Origin: Empedobacter stercoris
GTDB taxonomy: Bacteria > Bacteroidota > Bacteroidia > Flavobacteriales > Weeksellaceae
Assembly: GCF_965137335.1 (NCBI RefSeq)
Contig: NZ_CBCRZD010000004.1
DNA length: 64,000 nt
Reading direction: 5' to 3' (one strand)
Shown piece after piece: positions 16,959-25,749 of this stretch (positions are counted from its first letter, which is position 1; each line of letters begins with the position of its first letter). The notes under the pieces are model-generated. The model saw nothing but the letters and a program-made list of their open reading frames with translations, was not told the DNA's origin and ran no database searches. The position numbers were made by a program, and so were the translations under genes.

Positions 16959-18173
16959 TTGAATCCATTAAACAATAATAAGTTGAAAATAGTAAATGAT
17001 CCAGTTCATGGATTTATAACGATTCCAAACGAGCTTATTTATCAGATTATTCAACATCCATATTTTCAACGACTTCGTAGAATTTCGCAAACAGGACTGA
17101 CTGAAATGGTGTATCCTGGTGCAAGACATTCTCGTTTTCATCACGCTTTAGGTTGTATGCATTTGATGCAAAAAGCCCTAAATATCCTTAAAAGAAAAAA
17201 CGTTGAAATAACTTCCGAAGAAGAGAATGCGGCGTTGATAGCCATCCTTTTGCATGATTTGGGACATGGTCCTTTTTCACATTCTCTTGAACATTCGATT
17301 ATTAATGGTTCTCATCACGAAGAAATTTCGCTTCGTTTGATGGAAGAATTAAATCAAATTTTTGATCAAAAATTAACGTTAGCTATTCAAATTTTTAAAG
17401 GACAATATCCAAAAAAGTTTTTAACGCAATTGGTTTCGAGTCAATTGGACTGCGATCGTATGGATTATTTGAAACGAGATAGTTTTTATTCTGGTGTTGT
17501 AGAAGGAAATATTAATCCAGAACGAATTATCTCTATGATGAATGTTTCGGATAATGAGTTGGTGATTGAAGCCAAAGGAATTCCTTCTGTCGAAAAATTT
17601 TTGATGGCGCGTATGTTTATGTATATGCAAGTATACATGCACAAAAAATCTTTTACAGCCGAAAATTTTTTGATTAATGTATTAAGAAGAGCAAAAGAGA
17701 TGACACGAAAAGGTGAAAATTTGTTTGCAACTTCAGCTTTTAAGTATTTTTTAGAAGATAATGAAGATGGAAGTTTATCAAAAGAAGGTTTAGAAATATT
17801 TACGCATTTAGATGATTCGGATGTGTTATCAGCAATTAAAGAATGGCAATATCACGATGATTTTATTTTAAGTAAATTATCAAAAAATATCATTCAGAGA
17901 ACGTTACCAAAATCCTATTTAATGGATAATAAATTGACTGATGAAGAAATTTTGCTTGAAAAGAATAGAGTAAAAGAAGCTTTAGAAATTGAGGATGCAA
18001 GCTATTTTGTGGAGCAGACAACAATTAAAATAGTTCCGTACGAAAAATCAAAAAGTCCAATTAAGGTTTTATATAAGAATGGTGATGTTAAAGAATTATC
18101 TTGTTCCGGAAAAAGTTTGTTAACGCAATTTTTGGGACAAGAAATTACAAAATATCACTACCATAGTGTATAA
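16959..18173 (+). CDS. HD-domain phosphohydrolase (dGTPase-like)
   Basis: A 404-residue HD-superfamily hydrolase related to deoxyguanosine triphosphohydrolases. It opens with the family signature KIVNDPVHGFITIP; metal ligands are seen at His61/His62 (RFHHALG), His99-Asp100 (LLHDLGHGPFSHS) and the later Asp of SQLDCDRMDYL. Substrate may be dNTPs or another nucleotide. The start is uncertain: TTG at 16959 adds 10 residues before KIVNDP, while TTG at 16982 would start right at it. The same gene commonly precedes lpxD in Bacteroidota, and here lpxD follows after 87 bases, with its own -7 box. Confidence 0.88.
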   Translation: MNPLNNNKLKIVNDPVHGFITIPNELIYQIIQHPYFQRLRRISQTGLTEMVYPGARHSRFHHALGCMHLMQKALNILKRKNVEITSEEENAALIAILLHDLGHGPFSHSLEHSIINGSHHEEISLRLMEELNQIFDQKLTLAIQIFKGQYPKKFLTQLVSSQLDCDRMDYLKRDSFYSGVVEGNINPERIISMMNVSDNELVIEAKGIPSVEKFLMARMFMYMQVYMHKKSFTAENFLINVLRRAKEMTRKGENLFATSAFKYFLEDNEDGSLSKEGLEIFTHLDDSDVLSAIKEWQYHDDFILSKLSKNIIQRTLPKSYLMDNKLTDEEILLEKNRVKEALEIEDASYFVEQTTIKIVPYEKSKSPIKVLYKNGDVKELSCSGKSLLTQFLGQEITKYHYHSV

Positions 18174-18246
18174 GGATTGATTTAAAGAATTTGACAAAAA
18201 AGTTAAATATCTTATATAATCATTTTATAAATTTAAGAATAATTAT

Positions 18247-18254
18247 TAGTTTTG
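18247..18254 (+). promoter_or_regulatory. -7 box of the lpx operon, possibly giving a leaderless mRNA
   Basis: TAGTTTTG at 18247-18254 ends 6 bases before the ATG of lpxD at 18261, so transcription would begin at or next to the start codon. No convincing -33 TTG is present. Confidence 0.55.
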
Positions 18255-18260
18255 CAGACT

Positions 18261-19286
18261 ATGAAGTTTAAAGCTGCAGAGATTGCACAATTATTGCAAG
18301 GAACCGTAAAAGGTAATGCAAATGTAGAGGTTTCCACACTATCAAAGATAGAGGAGGGAAAAGAAGGTTCGATTTCGTTTTTAGCAAATCCGAAATACGA
18401 ACATTTTATCTATTCAACTCATGCTTCTATTGTAATTGTGAGTAAAGATTTTGTAGCGACAGATTCAATATCTTCTACCTTAATTATTGTGGAAGATGCT
18501 TATCAAGCGTTTACACAATTATTACACTATTACAATACCATAAAAAATAATAAAGTTGGAATAGAAGAATATACAAAAGTAAATTCTACTGCCCAATTAG
18601 GAGATAATGTATATGTTGGAAGTTTTTCTTACATTGGAGCTAACGTTTCGATTGGGAATAATGTGAAAATATATCCAAATGTAACGATTGGAGATTACGT
18701 AACGATTGGAGATAATACCGTTTTACATTCAGGTGTACAAGTGTATGAGGAATGTGAAATTGGTCAGAATTGCATCATTCATTCTAACGTTGTAATTGGA
18801 GCTGATGGCTTCGGTTTTGCACCAAATCCAGATGGATCTTTTGAAAAAATTCCTCAAATAGGAAATGTTTTGATTGAAGATAATGTCGAAATTGGAGCAG
18901 GATCAACGATAGATAGAGCAACAATGGGATCTACAATTATTCGTAAAGGAGTAAAATTAGATAATCAAATTCAAATTGCTCATAATGTTCAAATAGGAGA
19001 GAATACTGTTATAGCTTCGCAAAGTGGAGTGGCAGGTTCCACCAAAATTGGACGCAATTGTATGGTTGGAGGTCAAGTTGGTATCGCAGGTCATTTGACT
19101 ATCGGAGATTTTGTACAAGTGCAAGCTCAGAGTGGTATTAACGGAGATGTAGAAAGCAAAACGCAATTGTATGGTTCACCAGCAATAGAAGCGACAAGCT
19201 TTAGAAAAGCATACGTACATTTTAGAAAGTTTCCAGAAATTGTGAAACGAATCGATAAATTAGAAAAAGAGAACAAACAAAAGTAA
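18261..19286 (+). CDS. lpxD: UDP-3-O-(3-hydroxyacyl)glucosamine N-acyltransferase
   Basis: Third step of lipid A synthesis: adds the second hydroxy-acyl chain to UDP-acyl-glucosamine. The 341-residue product has the N-terminal uridine-binding domain and then a long left-handed beta-helix of hexapeptide repeats (residues about 105-300, with units such as IGANVSIG, IGDYVTIG, IGAGSTID). The catalytic His is in QIAHNVQIGEN. The ATG at 18261 is preferred over a TTG at 18252 because the -7 box overlaps that region. It leads the lpxD-lpxC/fabZ-lpxA-efp operon with gaps of 6, 9 and 23 bases. Confidence 0.96.
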   Translation: MKFKAAEIAQLLQGTVKGNANVEVSTLSKIEEGKEGSISFLANPKYEHFIYSTHASIVIVSKDFVATDSISSTLIIVEDAYQAFTQLLHYYNTIKNNKVGIEEYTKVNSTAQLGDNVYVGSFSYIGANVSIGNNVKIYPNVTIGDYVTIGDNTVLHSGVQVYEECEIGQNCIIHSNVVIGADGFGFAPNPDGSFEKIPQIGNVLIEDNVEIGAGSTIDRATMGSTIIRKGVKLDNQIQIAHNVQIGENTVIASQSGVAGSTKIGRNCMVGGQVGIAGHLTIGDFVQVQAQSGINGDVESKTQLYGSPAIEATSFRKAYVHFRKFPEIVKRIDKLEKENKQK

Positions 19287-19292
19287 AAGTTA

Positions 19293-20681
19293 ATGTCTGA
19301 TAAACAAAAAACTTTAGCGAATGAAGCCGTTCTAAAAGGTGTTGGCTTACATACAGGTAAATTTGTTACCTTAACATTTAAACCAGCTGAACCGGATACA
19401 GGATTTGTATTTGTTAGAACAGATTTAGAAGGTCAACCTCAAGTAGAAGCAGATGCACAATATGTTGTGAGTACAGCGAGAGGAACAACTTTAGAAAAGA
19501 AGGGAGTTAAAGTACATACAACTGAGCACGTTTTGGCGGCTTTGGTAGGTATGGATATTGATAACTGTTACATTGAAATCGACAATGCAGAACCTCCAAT
19601 TATGGACGGTTCTTCACGTTTTTTTGTAGAAGCAATAGAATCTGCAGGAATTGTTGAACAAGACAAAGACAGAGAATATTATAGAATTAAAGAAATTGTA
19701 ACTTACGTAGATCCAGAAACAGGATCAGAAATCACTGCAATTCCAGCAGATGAATATCAAGTTACGGCAATGGTTGATTTTGGAACTAAGGTTTTAGGAA
19801 CTCAAAATGCGACATTATCGTCTATAAAAAATTTCAAACAAGATATCTCTCAAGCAAGAACGTTCTGTTTTTTACATGAGTTAGAACAATTGTTAGAAGC
19901 TGGTTTAGTAAAAGGTGGAGATTTAGACAATGCAATTGTTTATGTTGACAAAGAAATTACGCCAGAAACGAAAGAAAAACTATGTAAAGCTTTTAATAGA
20001 GATAATGTTTCTATACGTCCAAATGGAATTTTAGATCACTTGACTTTACACTATCCAAACGAAGCTGCTCGTCACAAATTATTAGATGTTGTGGGAGATT
20101 TAGCTTTAGTAGGAAAGAAGTTAAAGGCTAAAATTATTGCCACAAAACCTGGACATCACACCAATACAAATTTTGCAAAAAAATTAAGCAAACAAATCAA
20201 ATTAGCACAACGTAACAAAGTTCCTGAATTTGATTTAACAGCTGACCCAGTTTATGATATCAATGATATCATGAAACTATTGCCTCATCGTCCACCATTT
20301 TTACTGATTGACAAGGTAATTTCTAAAACAGCAACTGGTTTAATCGGTGTGAAAAATGTAACGATGAACGAACCATTTTTTGTAGGCCATTTTCCAAAAG
20401 AACCAGTAATGCCAGGTGTATTACAAATTGAAGCAATGGCACAATTAGGAGGTTTATTAATTTTAGGTGAACTAGAAAATCCCCAGGAATATTCTACTTA
20501 CTTCATGAAAATTGAAGGAGCAAAGTTTAAACGTAAAATTATCCCAGGAGATACAATTGTGTTTAAGTTAGAGTTGGTAGAACCAATTAGAAGAGGAATC
20601 GTTCATATGCAAGGAATTGGATATGTAAACAATCAAATCGCTGTGGAAGCAGAAATGATGGCAGTTATTACAAAAGAATAA
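19293..20681 (+). CDS. lpxC/fabZ: bifunctional UDP-3-O-acyl-N-acetylglucosamine deacetylase / 3-hydroxyacyl-ACP dehydratase
   Basis: Two enzymes in one 462-residue chain, an arrangement typical of Bacteroidota. Residues 1-305 are LpxC, the committed zinc deacetylase of lipid A synthesis: zinc ligands His79 (TTEHVLAAL), His261 and Asp265 (RHKLLDVVGD), with the catalytic base His at 288/289 (KPGHH). Residues about 320-462 are FabZ, the fatty-acid dehydratase: LPHRPPFLLIDKV, catalytic His366 in VGHFPKEPVMPG and Glu380. The fusion links the shared hydroxyacyl-ACP pool to lipid A and fatty acid synthesis. It lies 6 bases after lpxD. Confidence 0.97.
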   Translation: MSDKQKTLANEAVLKGVGLHTGKFVTLTFKPAEPDTGFVFVRTDLEGQPQVEADAQYVVSTARGTTLEKKGVKVHTTEHVLAALVGMDIDNCYIEIDNAEPPIMDGSSRFFVEAIESAGIVEQDKDREYYRIKEIVTYVDPETGSEITAIPADEYQVTAMVDFGTKVLGTQNATLSSIKNFKQDISQARTFCFLHELEQLLEAGLVKGGDLDNAIVYVDKEITPETKEKLCKAFNRDNVSIRPNGILDHLTLHYPNEAARHKLLDVVGDLALVGKKLKAKIIATKPGHHTNTNFAKKLSKQIKLAQRNKVPEFDLTADPVYDINDIMKLLPHRPPFLLIDKVISKTATGLIGVKNVTMNEPFFVGHFPKEPVMPGVLQIEAMAQLGGLLILGELENPQEYSTYFMKIEGAKFKRKIIPGDTIVFKLELVEPIRRGIVHMQGIGYVNNQIAVEAEMMAVITKE

Positions 20682-20690
20682 TTTAAAGAA

Positions 20691-21485
20691 ATGGAAGTTA
20701 TGAATTATCCGATGGCATATGTTCATCCAACTGCAATAATAGGTGAAAATGTTACTATAAGCCCCTTTTCGTCTGTTTATGAAGATGTGGAAATTGGTGA
20801 AGGAACATGGATTGGTCCTAATGTAACAATTATGTCAGGAGCTCGTATTGGGAAAAATTGTAAAATTTATCCAGGTACAGTAATTTCTGGTGAGCCCCAA
20901 GATTTAAAATATGGAGGTGAAAAAACTTTCACTTATATCGGTGACAATACCACAATTCGTGAATGTGTTACAGTAAACAAAGGAACAAACGCTTTAGGAT
21001 ATACCAAAATTGGTGATAATTGCTTGATTATGGCAACAGCTCACATTGCACATGATTGTGTTGTTGGAAACAATGTTGTTATTGTTAACGCCGTTGGTTT
21101 AGCAGGACATATAGAAGTTGGAGATTACGCTTTTATAGGAGGATATAGTGCTGTACATCAGTTTACAAAAATTGGAGAACATGCTTTTGTGGCTGGAGCA
21201 ACACAAATTCGTAAAGATGTGCCTCCTTATGTAAAAGCTGCAAAAAATCCTGTCGCTTATGCTGGTGTTAATGCAATTGGATTAAGGAGAAAAGGTTTCT
21301 CTTCAGAAGAAATTTTTGAAATTCAAGGAATCTACAGAATTTTATATCAACAAAAAAATAATGTATCTCAAGCTGTAGAACAAATCTTAGAAAAATTCCC
21401 AGATTCACATTATCGTGAAGAGATCTTGAGTTTTATTAATTCAAGTGATCGTGGAATTATGAAAGGATATAGTTCGGGAGTTTAA
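20691..21485 (+). CDS. lpxA: acyl-ACP--UDP-N-acetylglucosamine O-acyltransferase
   Basis: First step of lipid A synthesis, moving a hydroxyacyl chain from ACP to UDP-GlcNAc. About 264 residues: an N-terminal beta-helix of hexapeptide repeats (residues about 15-190) and a C-terminal helical domain. The catalytic His lies in ATAHIAHDCVVG near residue 126. The start may be the ATG at 20691, or the one at 20700, which gives MNYPMAYVHPTA, closer to related proteins. It follows lpxC/fabZ by 9 bases. Confidence 0.96.
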   Translation: MEVMNYPMAYVHPTAIIGENVTISPFSSVYEDVEIGEGTWIGPNVTIMSGARIGKNCKIYPGTVISGEPQDLKYGGEKTFTYIGDNTTIRECVTVNKGTNALGYTKIGDNCLIMATAHIAHDCVVGNNVVIVNAVGLAGHIEVGDYAFIGGYSAVHQFTKIGEHAFVAGATQIRKDVPPYVKAAKNPVAYAGVNAIGLRRKGFSSEEIFEIQGIYRILYQQKNNVSQAVEQILEKFPDSHYREEILSFINSSDRGIMKGYSSGV

Positions 21486-21508
21486 TTAAAAATAATAAAA
21501 TAGAATAA

Positions 21509-22075
21509 ATGGCAACAACTGCTGATATTAGAAAAGGTTTATGCATCGTTTTTAATAATGATACATACAAAATTATCGAATTTTTACACGTTAAACCAGG
21601 AAAAGGTCCTGCTTTCGTTCGTACAAAATTAAAATCATTAACAACAGGAAAAGTGTTAGATAATACATTTTCTGCAGGTCATAAAATTGACGAAGTTCGT
21701 GTAGAAACACGTAACTATCAATATTTATACGAAGACGATAATGGTTTCCATTTTATGAATAATGATGATTTCTCTCAAGTTTATTTAAACAAAGAATTGA
21801 TCGAAAATGCACAATTTATGAAAGCTGGAGACGAAGTGAAAATCTTATTCCGTGCTTCTGATGAAACTGCTTTAGCAGCAGAGTTACCAAATACAGTAAT
21901 TATGGAAATTACGTATACAGAACCAGGTCTTAAAGGCGATACAGCAACAAATGCTACAAAACCAGCAACGACGGAAACTGGTGCTGAAATTCGTGTTCCT
22001 TTATTTATTAACGAAGGTGATAAAGTGAAAATCAATACAGAAGACGGTTCTTACGTTGAGCGTATTAAAGAATAA
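21509..22075 (+). CDS. efp: translation elongation factor P
   Basis: Relieves ribosomes stalled at polyproline stretches. The 188 residues contain the three-barrel EF-P fold, with the modifiable loop VKPGKGPAF and its tip Lys at 32. No epmA or epmB is nearby, so the modification of Lys32 is unknown. The last gene of the lpx operon; the intrinsic terminator at 22095-22124 follows. The linkage with lpx genes is common in this phylum. Confidence 0.97.
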   Translation: MATTADIRKGLCIVFNNDTYKIIEFLHVKPGKGPAFVRTKLKSLTTGKVLDNTFSAGHKIDEVRVETRNYQYLYEDDNGFHFMNNDDFSQVYLNKELIENAQFMKAGDEVKILFRASDETALAAELPNTVIMEITYTEPGLKGDTATNATKPATTETGAEIRVPLFINEGDKVKINTEDGSYVERIKE

Positions 22076-22094
22076 TTGAAGTACATATTATATC

Positions 22095-22124
22095 AAAAAG
22101 TAGCTATTTATAGCTACTTTTTTT
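22095..22124 (+). terminator. intrinsic terminator of the lpx-efp operon
   Basis: AAAGTAGCTA pairs with TAGCTACTTT around TTTA, followed by seven T. Confidence 0.88.
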
Positions 22125-22209
22125 ATTGGGTAAAATCAAGTTAATCGTGTATTTTAGCTAAGAGTTTACTGAACAAATCTTATGAAGATGAAAAAAAATA
22201 TTCAAAAAA

Positions 22210-22833
22210 ATGTTTATTTACGGAGCAATTTTCTGTGTTTTTTGTCTGTTATTTACCGCTTTTTCGAATTATAGAATCGAAAAATCTACAGAAGAATTTG
22301 TAACAAATCATACGGATAAATTACCCAAAACAAAAGTTGCAGTTGTATTAGGGACTGCTCCAAATTTGATGAATGGTTATCAAAATTATTACTTTACTTA
22401 TCGTATCGAAGCAGCGACTAAATTATTTCAATCAGGAAAAGTAACCCATTTTATTTTAAGTGGTGATCACGGTCAGAAAGATTATAATGAACCTGAAGCG
22501 ATGAAACAAGCGTTGATAAAAAATGGAATTCCAGAACACGTAATTTATTTAGATTATGCTGGGTTTAGAACATTGGATTCGATGATTCGTGCGAAAGAAA
22601 TATTTAGTCAAAATGAATTTATTGTGGTTTCGCAAGAGTTTCATAATCAACGATCAGTTTACATTGCAAGACAGAACGGGATAAATGCTTATGGTTATAA
22701 TGCAAAAGATGTGAATAAACAAGCAGGATTGAAAACAAATATCCGTGAATATTTTGCACGAACAAAAGTTTTTGTGGATAGTTTTTTAGGGGTTCAACCT
22801 AAATTTTTAGGTGAGAAAGTAGACGTAAGATAA
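22210..22833 (+). CDS. SanA/YdcF-type (DUF218, ElyC-SanA) membrane protein
   Basis: A 207-residue protein with one N-terminal membrane helix (residues about 3-20) and a DUF218 domain: VAVVLGTAP at about 45-53, ILSGDHG near 85 and VVSQEFHNQRS near 144. The SanA family is tied to envelope barrier function (vancomycin exclusion in E. coli), enzyme activity unknown. The start is uncertain: an ATG at 22188 is followed by eight A and is out of frame by one; with seven A it would give a more usual MKKIFKK start ahead of the membrane helix. The ATG at 22210 is the only in-frame ATG as the sequence stands. Confidence 0.82.
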   Translation: MFIYGAIFCVFCLLFTAFSNYRIEKSTEEFVTNHTDKLPKTKVAVVLGTAPNLMNGYQNYYFTYRIEAATKLFQSGKVTHFILSGDHGQKDYNEPEAMKQALIKNGIPEHVIYLDYAGFRTLDSMIRAKEIFSQNEFIVVSQEFHNQRSVYIARQNGINAYGYNAKDVNKQAGLKTNIREYFARTKVFVDSFLGVQPKFLGEKVDVR

Positions 22834-22846
22834 ATTGCATTTCAAA

Positions 22847-22886
22847 AAAACACCTCTAAAATGGAATTTATTTTAGAGGTGTTTTA
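22847..22886. terminator. bidirectional terminator
   Basis: A 16-base stem (AAAACACCTCTAAAAT, 22847-22862, with its complement at 22870-22885) around a 7-base loop separates the convergent SanA-like and oligopeptidase genes. Confidence 0.85.
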
Positions 22887-22903
22887 GAAAATATTTTTTA
22901 AAA

Positions 22904-24946
22904 TTAATTTTTAATTCCTTCCAACATAAATAAAAAAGCATCTTCTTTTGCATCTTCTTTTAAAGATTCAAATCGACCAGAAGCTCCACCATGACCAGTA
23001 TCCATATTGGTATCCAAAAGTAAAATATTATGGTCTGTTTTTAATTCTCGTAATTTAGCCACCCATTTTGCAGGTTCCCAATATTGTACTTGCGAATCGT
23101 GTAAACCAGTCGAAACATATAAATTTGGATAATCTTTTGCTTCGACATTATCGTATGGCGAATAAGATTTGATGTAGTCATAATATTCTTTCTCATTTGG
23201 ATTACCCCATTCGTCATATTCTCCTGTAGTTAATGGAATAGTATCGTCTAACATAGTCGTCACAACATCTACAAAAGGAACTTGTGCGATAACACCGTTA
23301 AATAAAGATGGCTCGTAATTAATCACAGCCCCCATCAACAATCCTCCAGCAGAACCACCCATTGCATATAAGTGTTTTGATGACGTGTAATTTTGTTGGA
23401 TCAAATGTTTAGCAGCATCAATATAATCAAAGAACGTATTTTTCTTTTCTAACATTTTACCATCTTCATACCATTCACGACCAAGATATTGTCCGCCACG
23501 AATGTGTGCAATTGCATAGATAAATCCTCGATCTAAAAGACTTAAACGAATCGAACTAAAATAAGGTTCGATTGTGTAACCATACGATCCATAGGCGTAA
23601 AGTAAAAGTGGTGTTTCGGCTGATAGAGGAGTGTCTTTTCTACGAACTAATGAAATTGGAACCATTTCTCCATCGCGTGCTTCAGCCCAAATACGTTCTG
23701 AAATATAGTTTTCTTTATCAAAATCACCCAAGACTGTTTGCTCTTTTTTTACTTCGAATGTTTTATCATTCATATTGAAATCAATCACAGAGGAAGGCGT
23801 TGTTAGAGATGTATATCCATAACGTAAAATGTCTGTTTCAAAATCTGGGTTTGTACCAACATTTGCTGTATAGGTTTCTTCGTTGAATGGTAAATAATAA
23901 TCTGTCGATTTGTCCCATGCTTTGATATTCATTTGCAACAAACCATTTGTACGTTCTTCGATAACCAAATAATTTTTGAAAATTTCGAATCCTTCAATCA
24001 ATGTTTCATCACGATGAGGAATTACATCAACCCAATTTTCTTGTTCTGTTTTTTCGACAGAAGTTTTCATTAATTTGAAGTTAAATGCGTCATCTTTATT
24101 GGTTTGAATATAAAATGAATCTCCAAAATGTTCGATCGAATATTCTAAATCTCGTTTTCTTTCTTGAAAGATTTTAAATTCAGCATCTGGTTGATTAGAA
24201 GGAATATATCTGTATTCATCTGAAACAGTACTCGAAGATCCAATGACAATATAATCTCGTGATTTTGATTTGTAAACATACGCATTGAAGGTGTCATCTG
24301 TTTCCTCAAAAACCAAAGTATCTTCTTCTTGTTTTGTCCCTAATTTATGTTTCCAAATTTGATAAGCACGTAACGTTTCGTCTTTTCGCGTGTAGAATAA
24401 TGTTAGATTATCTGCCGCCCAAACAGAACCACCAGTAGTATTCTCAATTTTATCTAAAAGTATTTCTCCAGTTGCTAAATTCTTGATTTGTATCGTATAA
24501 ATTCTGCGCGAAACATTGTCAACTCCAAATGAAACCAATTGATTATTTGGAGCCATCGAAATTCCTCCTAATTGATAATACGAATGACCTTCTGCCATTG
24601 TATTGACATCAAAAAGTATTTCATCAGCGTTATCTAAAGTGTCTTTACGACGTTTGTGAATAGGGTATTCTTTGCCTTTCTGAAATTCAGTCAAATACCA
24701 ATAACCATTCAATTTATAAGGAACAGACGAGTCATCTTCTTTGATTCTCGCTTTCATTTCCTCAAATAAGTTAGTTTGTAATTCTTCTGTTGGCGCTAAA
24801 ACAGCTTTAGTATATTCGTTTTCTTGATTTAAATAATCAATCACTTCTTGATTTTCGCGGTCATTTAACCAATAATAATTATCGATGCGAATATCGCCGT
24901 GTTTTTCTAATTTTTGTTCTATTTTTTTAGCAATAGGTGCTTGCAT
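22904..24946 (-). CDS. ptrB: oligopeptidase B (S9 family)
   Basis: A serine oligopeptidase that cuts short peptides after basic residues. The 680-residue length, N-terminal seven-bladed propeller (about 70-400) and C-terminal alpha/beta-hydrolase domain match the family. The catalytic triad is visible: Ser532 in GGSAGG, Asp617 in GLHDSQVQ and His652 in DTGHGG. No signal peptide is seen, so it should act in the cytoplasm. A TAACTTTG -7 box lies at 24973-24966. It runs in the same direction as the two paralogues before it but with its own promoter. Confidence 0.92.
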   Translation of the reverse strand: MQAPIAKKIEQKLEKHGDIRIDNYYWLNDRENQEVIDYLNQENEYTKAVLAPTEELQTNLFEEMKARIKEDDSSVPYKLNGYWYLTEFQKGKEYPIHKRRKDTLDNADEILFDVNTMAEGHSYYQLGGISMAPNNQLVSFGVDNVSRRIYTIQIKNLATGEILLDKIENTTGGSVWAADNLTLFYTRKDETLRAYQIWKHKLGTKQEEDTLVFEETDDTFNAYVYKSKSRDYIVIGSSSTVSDEYRYIPSNQPDAEFKIFQERKRDLEYSIEHFGDSFYIQTNKDDAFNFKLMKTSVEKTEQENWVDVIPHRDETLIEGFEIFKNYLVIEERTNGLLQMNIKAWDKSTDYYLPFNEETYTANVGTNPDFETDILRYGYTSLTTPSSVIDFNMNDKTFEVKKEQTVLGDFDKENYISERIWAEARDGEMVPISLVRRKDTPLSAETPLLLYAYGSYGYTIEPYFSSIRLSLLDRGFIYAIAHIRGGQYLGREWYEDGKMLEKKNTFFDYIDAAKHLIQQNYTSSKHLYAMGGSAGGLLMGAVINYEPSLFNGVIAQVPFVDVVTTMLDDTIPLTTGEYDEWGNPNEKEYYDYIKSYSPYDNVEAKDYPNLYVSTGLHDSQVQYWEPAKWVAKLRELKTDHNILLLDTNMDTGHGGASGRFESLKEDAKEDAFLFMLEGIKN

Positions 24947-24965
24947 TGCGTTTAATTTTAAGGGA

Positions 24966-24973
24966 CAAAGTTA
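24966..24973 (-). promoter_or_regulatory. -7 box of the oligopeptidase B gene
   Basis: Minus-strand TAACTTTG, 19 bases before the start codon at 24946. It lies in the 35-base gap after the upstream paralogue gene. Confidence 0.5.
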
Positions 24974-24981
24974 GTGTAAAA

Positions 24982-25743
24982 CTACTTTGTATAAGTTGTT
25001 GTTGACCATGATTTGTCAGCTGTTTTATATTCGATGATAATATTCTGATCATTTGTATAGCCAATAGTTTCGTAATTACCATTTGCAGAAATAACAGTTA
25101 CATGATAAACATTTTGTTGTGAAGCAGGATAAAACTGAGCTATAACTTTCGAATTATGTTTATCAATTAAAACAAATTCATTGTTTTTAGTAACTGTTTT
25201 GATATAATTTTTACCATCAAGTTTATAAATATCTGCTTCAGCTATATCTTTTTTAGCAGCAATTACATCTTCCTTTGGTTTGATAGTTTCTGTAGTAATT
25301 GATGTTCCTTTTTCAATTTTTGTTAAAGGTAAAGCTTTTGCATTCTGTTTTTTAACATGACTCATAGCAACGCTAAGCGCTTCTTGATAACCTTTTGCAA
25401 ATTCTTTTTCTTTCGACATACCTTCATAAGAATCAAAAACAGTATTATTGCAATCAGAAAAAGTAACTTTTAGTTTATTTCGAAAAGCAACAGAAGTGTT
25501 TTCAATATTTGCTTTTGCAGCTAAACATGGATTAATTTGAATATCTAATGGAATTGATTTTTCATTTACAATTTCAAATTCTTTCTTTTTTAAAGCGATT
25601 TTTAATGCTGTGTTTAGTTGATAATCTTCTTTTGCAAAATCAGTAAATTTATCAGGAACGATAACATATTTATAATCCGTAACACTTTGTGCCTGCGCAG
25701 AAATTAAGGCAAGAAAGAAGAACCCCGAAAGTATTTTTTTCAT
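24982..25743 (-). CDS. secreted hypothetical protein (tandem paralogue A)
   Basis: A 253-residue protein with a cleavable signal peptide (MKKILSGFFFLALISAQAQS) and no recognised domain. Two parts are shared with its neighbour at 25750-26508: an N-terminal block with YKYV.VPDKF...YQLN and a C-terminal block of short strands (NYETIGYTND, VIAQFYPAS). Both have Cys at the matched position (PCLAAKA vs PCSVLNT) and a second Cys in FSDCNNT, suggesting a disulfide. I do not recognise a function; a periplasmic or surface protein is likely. It starts 6 bases after its paralogue. Confidence 0.7.
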   Translation of the reverse strand: MKKILSGFFFLALISAQAQSVTDYKYVIVPDKFTDFAKEDYQLNTALKIALKKKEFEIVNEKSIPLDIQINPCLAAKANIENTSVAFRNKLKVTFSDCNNTVFDSYEGMSKEKEFAKGYQEALSVAMSHVKKQNAKALPLTKIEKGTSITTETIKPKEDVIAAKKDIAEADIYKLDGKNYIKTVTKNNEFVLIDKHNSKVIAQFYPASQQNVYHVTVISANGNYETIGYTNDQNIIIEYKTADKSWSTTTYTK

Positions 25744-25749
25744 CGCTGA

